32,351 nt of DNA from an uncultured Gammaproteobacteria bacterium (GTDB taxonomy: Bacteria > Pseudomonadota > Gammaproteobacteria > Pseudomonadales > Azotimanducaceae), in the NCBI GenBank assembly GCA_913045175.1, contig CAJWQG010000040.1, positions 1-32,351 of the forward strand, in the 5' to 3' direction. Below are positions 17,824 to 25,631 of this stretch, piece by piece. A program made the position numbers and the translations under genes. The first letter of the stretch is position 1. Each line of letters starts with the position of its first letter. The notes below the pieces were generated by a model. It was not told the origin of the DNA. It searched no databases and saw nothing but the letters and a program-made list of their open reading frames with translations.

Positions 17824-18645
17824 TTGAAATTGGCAGCCGGACTGCTGCTAAAAAATCGCTTCGTTCTTGAGGAGTTGATTGGCTCAGGTCGGTTGTGTGA
17901 TGTGTATAAGGCGCTAGATCTAAGGCGCCAGGAAGCACAGCCCCCCCAACCGTATGTAGCCATAAAAATCCTGATGGACGAGTACAGGGACAAGATAAAC
18001 GCACATGCGTTTGTTGCATTGGCCTATGAGTCTTTTCGCACCTCAGTGATCAACCATCCAAATGTCGCCTCTATTTTTGACTTCGATAAAATGGGCGATA
18101 TCGCGTTTTTGACCATGGAACTAATGGAAGGCCAGACCCTAGCCACCTTGCTCGAACAAAATTCTGTCGACAAGGCGTTGGAGCTTGCGGTAGGGATCTG
18201 TCGGGGTTTGAATTGTGTGCACCATCACGGCGTGCTGCACCTGAATATACGACCCGATACCATTTTTGTGACGGCAGAAGGAATCGCTAAGCTCATTGGT
18301 TTTGGCAACACCCGAGAAATAGGTAGTACCAGTGACATGGATACGATGATTAAAGCTCTCGGGCCGCCGACACATGCCTATGCCAGTCCTGAAATGTTGG
18401 CGAATGAGGATCCATCTCCCGCGGACGATGTATTCTCGCTTGCGGTGGTTATCTATGAGCTGTTTTCTGGCAGTCATCCCTATGGGGGAGCGTTAGCGAG
18501 TGAGGCGCTAGATAAAGGTATAGAACCAGAAAGAGTATCCGGGCTAAACGATCAGCAATGGGACGTACTGGCAAGCGCACTTAGGCTCAGTCGAGAAGAT
18601 CGGCTGCAAACTGTGAAGGAACTGGCGGCAAGCTTCAAGTCTTAG
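17824..18645 (+). CDS. Serine/threonine-kinase-fold protein lacking catalytic residues (pseudokinase)
   Basis: A 273-residue cytoplasmic protein with a complete protein-kinase fold. The glycine loop is GSGRLCDV (20-27, third Gly replaced), the VAIK lysine is K48, and the partner Glu of helix C is E69, nine residues before HPN. The HRDLKPEN catalytic loop reads HLNIRPDT (139-146), losing the catalytic Asp (N141), the Lys (R143) and the metal-binding Asn (T146). The DFG motif reads GFG (159-161), losing the metal-binding Asp. The APE-like SPE and the DVFSLAVVIYELFSG helix F region are kept. It should bind partners rather than phosphorylate. The start may be TTG 17824 or, with better spacing from AAGGGGA, TTG 17830. 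The methyltransferase gene follows after 2 bp. Confidence 0.85.
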   Translation: MKLAAGLLLKNRFVLEELIGSGRLCDVYKALDLRRQEAQPPQPYVAIKILMDEYRDKINAHAFVALAYESFRTSVINHPNVASIFDFDKMGDIAFLTMELMEGQTLATLLEQNSVDKALELAVGICRGLNCVHHHGVLHLNIRPDTIFVTAEGIAKLIGFGNTREIGSTSDMDTMIKALGPPTHAYASPEMLANEDPSPADDVFSLAVVIYELFSGSHPYGGALASEALDKGIEPERVSGLNDQQWDVLASALRLSREDRLQTVKELAASFKS

Positions 18646-18647
18646 TC

Positions 18648-19400
18648 ATGAACGACTGGTATGACGAGATCGGTAAGGGCTACATCAATCTACTGGTGCC
18701 TGATACCAGGATTGCAAAGTTAGTCCGCACCGCGCTGGGCGATGTGGAGTCGGTAGCGAACATCGGTGCTGGTGCGGGCAATTATGAGCCCGAAGATTGT
18801 GAGGTGATTGCTATCGAGCCCTCAAGCGTGATGCTTGGTCAGTATCAGGGAAAGGGCGCACGCCTGCAGGGAACGGCCGAAACGCTTCCGCTTGCCACCG
18901 GTTCTGTTGATGCCACCATGGGTATCCTGACGCTCCATCACTGGAAAAATTGGCGGCAAGGTATTGACGAAATGCTCCGCGTTAGTCGAAAAGCCGCCAT
19001 GCTGCTCACCCACACGCCGGATCTTTTCGATTTCTGGTTGCTCGATTAATTTCCCATCATCCACGACATCGACACGGAGAAATTCTCTTCCATCAGTGAC
19101 ATTGAGGCGGAAGCGAAATCTAACGGTTGGCATACGGAAACCAGTGCAGTGCCGGTACCCTTTGACTGCACGGATGGATTCCTGGGTGCCTATTGGCGAA
19201 GACCTGAGGCATATTTCGATCCGCACGTGCGACGATCAATCTCAACTTTCAATCTGCTGGATGCACATCTAGTGGTCGAAACCCTTGATCTACCTAGGAG
19301 CGAACTGGATTCCGGCGCATGGGATGAGAAATATGGGCAGCTGAGAAACATGACCGAACTGGATTTAGGCTGCCGTATACTTAGAATGACGCCTGGTTGA
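18648..19400 (+). pseudogene. Class I SAM methyltransferase interrupted by an in-frame TAA
   Basis: The frame encodes a Methyltransf_11-type enzyme: motif I VANIGAGAGNYE (about 38-49), an acidic motif II end (VIAIEP), post-I region GTAETLPLATGSVDA, and motif IV-like ILTLHHWKNW. After LFDFWLLD a TAA stop stands at 19047-19049 (codon 134). The same frame then continues with FPIIHDIDTEKF and runs a further 116 codons to TGA at 19398-19400, ending in a coherent protein-like sequence. In relatives I recall, this position reads DYFP, so a Tyr codon (TAT or TAC) probably became TAA by one base change. The 133-residue product would keep the SAM-binding half only. The substrate is unknown. It lies between the pseudokinase and MFS genes on the same strand. 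Confidence 0.85.
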
Positions 19401-19434
19401 TAGGCGGCTCGGCGAACACTAACCAGGTAACGGC

Positions 19435-20595
19435 ATGGAAAAAATTACCGTCGCGCGACGCGGCCTGTTTCTCGTATCTCTACCGATTTTTTTCATTAAC
19501 TTCGCGTTACCGGTGCAGGCAAAACAACTGGGCGCTAGTGCGCTTGAAATTGGTTTTCTGTTCAGCCTGTTTACCTTCTCGCTACTGATTCTGCGCCCAT
19601 TGGTTGGATTCGGTCTCAATAGGTTTGGGCGAAAGCCATTCTTCCTTGCCGCTATGTTGAGTTACACGGGGGCCCACGCGTTCTTTGCAACCGCAGATAC
19701 GATCAGCTGGATGTATCTGGCTCGTCTTATTCAGGGAGTTGGCGCTGCGCTGCTGCTGATTACCATCAATACGATTACAACTGATCTCACGGAAGAAGCT
19801 GAGCGCACCAGCGAGATGGGGCGCAATATCGAAGTACAAACCCGATCCAGTATTGTTGGCGCAACCATCGCCTTTACGCTTGTTGGCGCCATTCCTATGG
19901 CTGCCTGGCACTATAGTTTTTCGGTTTTTGGTATTGCGGCGCTGTTCGCCTTCGTATATCTCACTCTGCGATTTTCTGAATCACAGTCACCGTCCGTTCA
20001 TGAGGAGACAGGGGACTTTCAGTTGAGTCCGACTCTACGTAGATTTATGGTAATTGTGTTCTTCTCGGCATTCGCCAATGCGCTGATTCAGCCAATTTAC
20101 CTGATTTATCTGCAGGACAAATTTGATCTACGGATGGATCAACTGAGTTGGGCCTTTATCCCGGCAGCGCTGGTGTTTGCCATACTGCCCTCGCGGCTCG
20201 GGAAACTCACCCACTTCATTGGCACCGTGAACGCACTGGCACTGGGCTTCGTTTCCTCTGGCGTTCTATATTTGCTCCTGCCGTTTCTCGATAAGATCAT
20301 TCTTTTCGTTGTGCTCTACACCGTGTCGGCCATTGGTTGGGTAATGTCGGATCCTGCGAGAAAGGCATTGGTTTCCACTTTTGGCGATAGCTCGACTACG
20401 GGTCGGAACTTCGGTGTAACTGAGCTTTATGCGGGTGTTGGGGCAACCTTGGGACCTGTGGTCGGGGGCTATAGCTACGATACCTATGGCGCGACAGTTA
20501 CCTTTGTATGCACTGGCGTTCTATTGGTCGCCACAGCGGTTCTTGCGAAGATTCTGTTGCAAGGTAACGAACTGACCCCCAAAAAAGTAAATTAA
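19435..20595 (+). CDS. Major facilitator superfamily transporter
   Basis: A 386-residue membrane protein with about 12 predicted helices. The loop after helix 2 carries an MFS motif A-like sequence (GFGLNRFGRKPFF), preceded by LGASALEIGFLFSLFTF and followed by YLARLIQGVGAALL. The second half repeats the pattern (LGFVSSGVLYLLLPF). It is probably a drug- or metabolite-efflux type, but its substrate cannot be read from sequence. It starts with ATG 34 bp after the broken methyltransferase gene and ends the plus-strand run that begins with the ABC genes. Confidence 0.9.
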   Translation: MEKITVARRGLFLVSLPIFFINFALPVQAKQLGASALEIGFLFSLFTFSLLILRPLVGFGLNRFGRKPFFLAAMLSYTGAHAFFATADTISWMYLARLIQGVGAALLLITINTITTDLTEEAERTSEMGRNIEVQTRSSIVGATIAFTLVGAIPMAAWHYSFSVFGIAALFAFVYLTLRFSESQSPSVHEETGDFQLSPTLRRFMVIVFFSAFANALIQPIYLIYLQDKFDLRMDQLSWAFIPAALVFAILPSRLGKLTHFIGTVNALALGFVSSGVLYLLLPFLDKIILFVVLYTVSAIGWVMSDPARKALVSTFGDSSTTGRNFGVTELYAGVGATLGPVVGGYSYDTYGATVTFVCTGVLLVATAVLAKILLQGNELTPKKVN

Positions 20596-20596
20596 A

Positions 20597-20623
20597 CGAG
20601 TTAAGTTACTTTGTAGTGACTCG
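20597..20623 (+). terminator. Weak hairpin between convergent MFS and TPR genes
   Basis: CGAGT (20597-20601) pairs with ACTCG (20619-20623), with a short inner pairing TTAC/GTAG and unpaired bases between. An AT-rich stretch follows on the plus side. It sits in the 29-bp space between two converging genes and could stop either, but the stem is imperfect. Confidence 0.3.
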
Positions 20624-20624
20624 A

Positions 20625-22811
20625 TTATTTCTGAGGTATCAGATGCGGAAGCTCACGGCGAATGTCAGCAAGGATCTCTTCGTTGTGAGCTTCCATCCGG
20701 CTCACGACATCTTGAAGGCCGATATCGTTGATCAAATTGTCATACATACCAAAGTGGTTGCGCTTTAACTCGTGCCAGTGGGTCAGTTCGTTGTAACCCT
20801 GGTCGAAATAATCGTTTAGGTGGGCAACGGTTTGTGCGTTGTCCAGTTGGCCAGCGTAGGCGAAGGCAAGGTGCCGCGTTCGAGCATGCCCGCCCCCTTC
20901 TGTTTCGAAATGACCAATGGCACTTGCAAGAATTTCATCAGCAATGGCAGTCTCACCCAGCGCCGTGGCCTTATGTCCAACGATGAGTGCACGTCCGTTG
21001 ATGCCACGCCCCGTGACTTTGAGTGATCCATCGCTGCTATTGGCGCGCAAAAACTCAATATCCGCCTCAAGACTGCGCTGTAAATGCTCACGCCAGCGCG
21101 GGTCTTCCTTATGCCACGCTCTTATGGCCCGCAAATAATCCAAGTATGGACCCATCCCGTGTGTACTGTCAGGGTCGCGCTTGGACCATGTTTCCAGATG
21201 ATCTACCATTTGGTCCGCCAACCCTCGTCGCCAGAAATTTTCCCCTCTTTTACTTAGGACAAGACCGTGTCTCGGTGCAATGGTCTCAGCTCTGGAAAGC
21301 CAATAGTCGGCAGTGTCATGGTCACCCAGGTAAGAAAGGATGTCTGCGATAAAGACCATCGTAGGAAAGTGCGCTGGATCAAGGGCAAGCATCTGATCAA
21401 GATGGAATAGTGCATTAATCTCGTCACCAATCGACAGATAGAAAATCCCCACCCAAAACTGAATGTTGGTTTTATCGCCGCCTATGGCAATCGCTTTGCC
21501 AACGAACTTCCGTGCTTCCGCTTCCTGGTCATCATTGATGGCAACCAGCGCTCTGGCGAGATTACCCACACCCGATAGCGGGTTGCGTCGGTAAATGGCG
21601 ATCCACTGCTCCTCGGCCTCATCAATTCTACCCACGTCGCGCAGGACGATGGCGTAATCCATTCGCGTTGAAGTATCGTTGGGGTTTGTTGTCACCGCTT
21701 TCTCATAGAAAGGAATCGCCTCACTGCCTTTGCCGACTTCGACATTGAAGAGGTAAGCACCCATTGCTGCATTGCTCAGCCATCCCTCAGGGTCGAGGCT
21801 GTATGCTTTCTCGGCCGTTTCCTTTTGCCGCTGCCGGGCTGCATCCCCTGACGTATTTGCCAGCGCCAACGAAAGCGCCGCCCAGGCATCAGCGAATGCC
21901 GGGTCAAGTTTCAAGGCCTGTTCATACTTGGCAGGTGCTTGTTCGGCGAGCTTTCTTTCTAAGGAATTTTGTAACTCACGTCCCTCAAGAAACAGTTCAT
22001 AGGCTGCCAGGTTCTCAGTAGGTGGTTTTACAGGCGTGGACGCCAGTTCGACATGCAGGGCTTCTGCAACTCGTTGTGCCACTTCACCCTGCACCGCAAA
22101 AATTTCATCCAGATCGCGATCGAAAGCCTCTGACCACACATGACTGTCTGTGGCCGCGTCGATTAGTTGTACAGAGATGCGTGCCTGGTTACCCGCACGT
22201 CGCACGCTGCCTTCCAATATATAGCTCACGTCCAGTTCCTTGGCGATCTGGCCGATCGGTGTTTTCGTGCCCGAATATGTTAGTGAACTGGTGCGAGAAG
22301 TGACGATGAGTTCTCTGTTCTTGGATAGCTGGTTGAGAATGTCCTCCTGGATACCTGCAGCGAAGTAGGCGTTGTTTTTTGAATCAGACAGATCATCGAA
22401 TTCCAGTACGGCGACAGATGCGGAGCGTTCTATCTCAGGTGGTGCGGGTTCCTCGGGGTTAGTAAATCTTTCCAGGTAAAGCGCTCCCACACCTATTGCC
22501 ATGATAAGTATGATGATATCCAGGAGCTTCCCAGGCGCCAGTTTGCCTCGCTCATCAGCAGTGATTGTGGGGGTGATTCGAATACCATCTGGCGTTATAT
22601 CGATGATCCAGCTTCCGATCACCGCGATTGGAAAACCTACCGCAATGATTACCAGTAGCTAGGAGATTTCCCCTTCCTCGAGGCTAAACGCGGGCATCAT
22701 GATGGCGGCGAGTTGGAGGATGACGAACGCCCCCGCAGCGTATGACCCCGCGACCCGAAACACATGACGTCTTTTCGCCTCGGCGATCAGTCCAGAGATA
22801 AACCCGCTTTG
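20625..22811 (-). pseudogene. TolB-like/TPR membrane protein gene interrupted by an in-frame TAG
   Basis: The frame encodes a family often annotated as adenylate-cyclase-like TPR protein. An N-terminal membrane segment (AKRRHVFRVAGSYAAGAFVI) is followed by a second (LLVIIAVGFPIAVIGSWI), a third (LLDIIILIMAIGVGALYLE), then a FlgO/TolB-N-like domain (SVAVLEFDDLSDSKNNAYFA, GSVRRAGNQARISVQLIDA) and many TPR repeats to the C-terminus. A TAG at 22659-22661 lies between the first and second membrane segments, with the same frame coding well on both sides. Upstream the frame runs to TAA at 22848-22850 without any ATG, GTG or TTG before the conserved AKRR region, so the start also seems lost. A GTG at 22622 could still yield 665 residues. 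Function unknown. Confidence 0.8.
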
Positions 22812-23081
22812 TGATGACTCCCCTATGGGAGCAAATACTACCTCAATTTAGCATTGTGAGAATAGCTCGACTAACGACCAGGCTATGGGCCAGCAGCGCT
22901 TACGCCCCGAGCCTGACGTTCTGCCAGAGTCCAGACGAACTTCCGAGACTGGAATCCCCAGGGTCTGCTTTCGCAACGGGAAGATTCCTGACACGTCCTT
23001 TGCATGGATCGATTGAACGCCTGGCAGATTATTCAGTAAGCTGCTGTCTTACTTCCCAACCAGGAAAAGGAAACTTCAATC
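22812..23081. other. Intergenic stretch with no recognised feature
   Basis: About 270 bp between the 5' limit of the broken TPR gene and the beta-lactamase-like gene. A plus-strand open frame through here has no recognisable protein features and runs into the next gene out of frame. AAAAGGAAA (about 23063-23071) is the ribosome site of the next gene. No convincing promoter, repeat or RNA was found. Confidence 0.5.
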
Positions 23082-24395
23082 ATGAACGTATTACCAAAAA
23101 TCAACGCTACACCCGTCCTTCTAGCGGTTTCTCTGTCCTTGGTTTCTTCTGCATTGTCGGCGGAACCGATGCATACGCCTACGAAGATGCCGATGGCAAA
23201 GGCCGAGTCGGTCGGCATGTCGACTGAGGGGTTGAATCGTATTGACGAATCGATGCAGGAACTAATTGACGCTGGTCGTATCCAGGGTGGAGCAACGATT
23301 GTAGCCCGACGCGGTAAGGTTGTTCACTTTTCAACCCATGGAGAAATGGGTGAAGGAAAGAGCAGGCCCATGGAGCCCGATGCGTTATACATTATGGCAT
23401 CCTCCGCGAAGCCTGTGATTGGCGTTGCTACGCTGATGTTGGTCGACGAAGGTCTGATCAATCTGGATGACCCCATATCGAAATTTATCCCGGAATTTGC
23501 AATCCAGAAGGTTGCAGTCCAGGCCGAACAGGCGAAGGCGGGTGACAAAAAAGAGTGGCGCAAGGAGAAAGGCGAAAAAAAGAGCAAGCAATGGGATAAA
23601 GGGGATAAAGACAAAAAGTGGGACAAGAAAGGCATGGCCAAAAAGGGCAAGGGACCGGCGCCACGTCTCGTGCCTGTCGAGACGCCGGTGACTATTCACC
23701 ATATTCTCACGCATACGTCTGGTCTCACGCATGGTGGAATCAGACGCGCCAAAGGGGAATCACTAGCGAGCTACATTCCCAGGCTCGCGCAAGCGCCGCT
23801 GAGTTTTCAACCTGGTACGCGGTGGGTCTACGGCAATGTGGGCATCCATGATGTGTTGCCGCGCATCATCGAAATCGTCTCTGAAACCCCATTTAAAGAA
23901 TTCATGCAGGAGCGGGTGTTCAATCCGCTGCAGATGAATAATACGTATTTCCATGTGCCGAGTGACAAGGAATCGAAAGTAATCCTGTTGGAATCCCTCA
24001 AGAGTAAAGGGGGCGGCGGGCTTATCAGTGCGGCGGAAGATTTTCTTCATTTCGAACAAATGCTGCTCAATGGCGGTGAGCTTTTTGGGCACCGATTGCT
24101 GAGCCCGGAGACCGTGAAGATGATGGGGGCCAATCAGGTTGGTGACCTCTTTGCGAACTCAGGCAAAGGTGCGAAGGCGCAAAAGGGATTGGGTTTTGGA
24201 TACGCCGTCTCTGTTACGCTGGATCCGATCGCCGCTGGCAATAGCCGAGGCAAAGGCGCTTTCGGATGGGGTGGGGCTGCCGGCACGTCGTCCTGGACTG
24301 ATCCTGAGAACGAGTTAGTTGGCGTACTGATGCTGCAAAACCCACGCGGCGGCGGGAATTTCCAAAAACTCATTGGAGAGGCGATTATTGACTAG
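23082..24395 (+). CDS. Exported serine beta-lactamase-like hydrolase with lysine-rich insertion
   Basis: A 437-residue protein of the class C beta-lactamase/esterase (Pfam Beta-lactamase) family, probably periplasmic. A signal peptide covers 1-27 (LLAVSLSLVSSALSA). The nucleophile motif SxxK is S107-S-A-K110 and the second motif YxN is Y250-G-N252. The third position reads GWGGAAG (about 395-401) instead of KTG, as in esterase or peptidase members. The family acts on peptides, esters or beta-lactams, and the substrate cannot be told. Residues about 150-192, between SxxK and YxN, form a low-complexity stretch rich in Lys, Asp, Gly and Trp with repeated WDK units, absent from typical members. 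It is preceded by AAAAGGAAA and stands alone. Confidence 0.9.
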   Translation: MNVLPKINATPVLLAVSLSLVSSALSAEPMHTPTKMPMAKAESVGMSTEGLNRIDESMQELIDAGRIQGGATIVARRGKVVHFSTHGEMGEGKSRPMEPDALYIMASSAKPVIGVATLMLVDEGLINLDDPISKFIPEFAIQKVAVQAEQAKAGDKKEWRKEKGEKKSKQWDKGDKDKKWDKKGMAKKGKGPAPRLVPVETPVTIHHILTHTSGLTHGGIRRAKGESLASYIPRLAQAPLSFQPGTRWVYGNVGIHDVLPRIIEIVSETPFKEFMQERVFNPLQMNNTYFHVPSDKESKVILLESLKSKGGGGLISAAEDFLHFEQMLLNGGELFGHRLLSPETVKMMGANQVGDLFANSGKGAKAQKGLGFGYAVSVTLDPIAAGNSRGKGAFGWGGAAGTSSWTDPENELVGVLMLQNPRGGGNFQKLIGEAIID

Positions 24396-24436
24396 ATTGT
24401 CGACGGATCGGGAATACTTTTGGGGAGAGAAGAATA

Positions 24437-24532
24437 GATCGTGTTTGGCCTTTCGGCCAAACCGGTCTTTTGTTTATTGCTGCGCAATAAACTGCGACGC
24501 GATCACGTTTGGCCTGTCGGCCAAGCCGTGAT
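24437..24532. repeat. Cluster of three hairpins, two of them near-identical
   Basis: Hairpin 1: GTTTGGCC (24443-24450), loop TTTC, GGCCAAAC (24455-24462). Hairpin 2: GTTTATTGC (24472-24480), loop TGC, GCAATAAAC (24484-24492). Hairpin 3: ATCACG and TTGGCC (24502-24514), loop TGTC, GGCCAA and CGTGAT (24519-24532). Hairpins 1 and 3 lie in two diverged direct copies of a unit starting GATC and ending CCG, about 28 bp long and 63 bp apart. On the plus strand hairpin 1 is followed by CGGTCTTTTGTTT and may terminate the beta-lactamase-like gene. The arrangement is REP/BIME-like, but the family is not recognised. Confidence 0.8.
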
Positions 24533-24534
24533 AT

Positions 24535-24610
24535 TGGTGGGCCGTCCGCGACTCGAACGCGGGACCAACTAGTTAAAAGCCAGCTGCTCTACCAACTGAG
24601 CTAACGGCCC
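24535..24610 (-). tRNA. tRNA-Lys (anticodon UUU)
   Basis: Read on the minus strand from 24610, the 76-nt gene begins GGGCCGTTAGCTCAGTTGG and ends in an encoded CCA (24537-24535). The acceptor stem pairs GGGCCGT with ACGGCCC. The D-arm is TAGCTCAGTTGGTAGAGC. The anticodon loop is CTTTTAA, giving UUU (Lys), closed by CTGG/CTAG with one G-U pair. The T-arm is CGCGTTCGAGTCGCG. It closely matches the E. coli tRNA-Lys. Its 3' end faces the accessory block. Confidence 0.97.
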
Positions 24611-24651
24611 ATTTCGGGAAGGGCGGTATCTTAAACATTTGCATTGAAAAC

Positions 24652-25581
24652 TCAAGCTAGGTTTAGCTGATCGATAATCCTGGGGGCGAGGTTTTCACCC
24701 GTTAAGTCCTCAATTGTGATCAATCCGCCCGGATTGATGACGTTAAATTCGATGATCCATGGGTACACCATATCCATACCGACGTAGTTTGCACCCATGT
24801 CTTTAAGCCATTTACCTATCTTATTACAGTAGACGGATTCTTCCTGTGTAAGCTCGCAGACCTCACTGGACGCGCCCTTTAGCAGATTGGTTCGGTGATC
24901 AGTGGTCGCAATGCGTTTGTACTGGCCGACCACCTCACCACCAGCAATCAGTACCCGTTTTTCGCCTTCCGCAATTGCTGAAATATGTTCCTGGATCAGT
25001 GTGTAGTGATCCTGCTCGGGCCCGCACAGATGATCCAGAATGGCGCGATTGTTCGAACTGCCCGGTTTTAGCAGAAATACGTCTCTCCCAAGGCTTCCAG
25101 CGGGAGGCTTGGCGATCCATGTCTTGCTGGAAGACTCGACAATGTCGAGCAGTGTTTCCGCCTGGGTTGAAGCATGGGTTTCAGGGTGCTTGATCATCTC
25201 CGGCATGCTGGTGATGAAGTACTTGCTCTTCAGATGCATGATGACATCAAGTGAGTTTACAAACCGAACCTCTTTGCCGATGGCGTACAGCAGCTGAAAT
25301 TTGTCGAGAAACGATGCCCGCATGCCCAGGGAGAAGACCCAAAAGTCAGTAAATTCATTTAGGCTATGGCACTGAGTCTCTGTATAGGGCTGGTTTACAG
25401 AAATCGGTGCATTTAAGGTCCAGCCTTCGGCACATACCTTGGATTGAGACAGGGAGAGCGTATCAATGAGACATACCGTGACTTCAACGCCTCGCCCGGT
25501 CAATTCATTGGCGAAGCGCAGATAGTTCGAATCGACGTGGCCCTCGTCGAATTGGGGGATAAGAAAAGCAATCCTACTCAT
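24652..25581 (-). CDS. Glutathione-synthetase-like ATP-grasp protein
   Basis: A 309-residue cytoplasmic protein with the layout of prokaryotic GshB: an N-terminal domain (about 1-120, MSRIAFLIPQFD), then an ATP-grasp core with WIAKPPAGSLGRDVFLLKP (about 153-171), LIQEH, a GxxxxxYKR segment, and the metal-binding strand EFNVINPGG near 280-288 (GshB: EINVTSPxG). It would ligate a carboxylate to an amine or amino acid using ATP. Sequence similarity to true GshB appears distant, so a relative with another substrate is possible and no symbol is given. It is transcribed divergently from nadA, 50 bp apart. Confidence 0.8.
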   Translation of the reverse strand: MSRIAFLIPQFDEGHVDSNYLRFANELTGRGVEVTVCLIDTLSLSQSKVCAEGWTLNAPISVNQPYTETQCHSLNEFTDFWVFSLGMRASFLDKFQLLYAIGKEVRFVNSLDVIMHLKSKYFITSMPEMIKHPETHASTQAETLLDIVESSSKTWIAKPPAGSLGRDVFLLKPGSSNNRAILDHLCGPEQDHYTLIQEHISAIAEGEKRVLIAGGEVVGQYKRIATTDHRTNLLKGASSEVCELTQEESVYCNKIGKWLKDMGANYVGMDMVYPWIIEFNVINPGGLITIEDLTGENLAPRIIDQLNLA

Positions 25582-25607
25582 TGCCGACGTACCTTTGCGT
25601 GATAGCG

Positions 25608-25613
25608 TATAAT
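25608..25613 (+). promoter_or_regulatory. Candidate -10 box of nadA
   Basis: TATAAT lies 18 bp before the TTG start of nadA in the short divergent spacer. No -35 hexamer is found at 17 bp; TTGCCG (25581-25586) is 21 bp away. The implied leader is very short and lacks a Shine-Dalgarno sequence. Confidence 0.4.
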
Positions 25614-25631
25614 ATCAAGTCCATCTAATTC

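Noticed and set aside
22811-23227. Plus-strand open frame of 138 codons before the beta-lactamase-like gene
   Set aside because: No recognisable domain or good ribosome site. It overlaps the true start of the next gene in another frame and begins in the broken TPR gene's 5' region.
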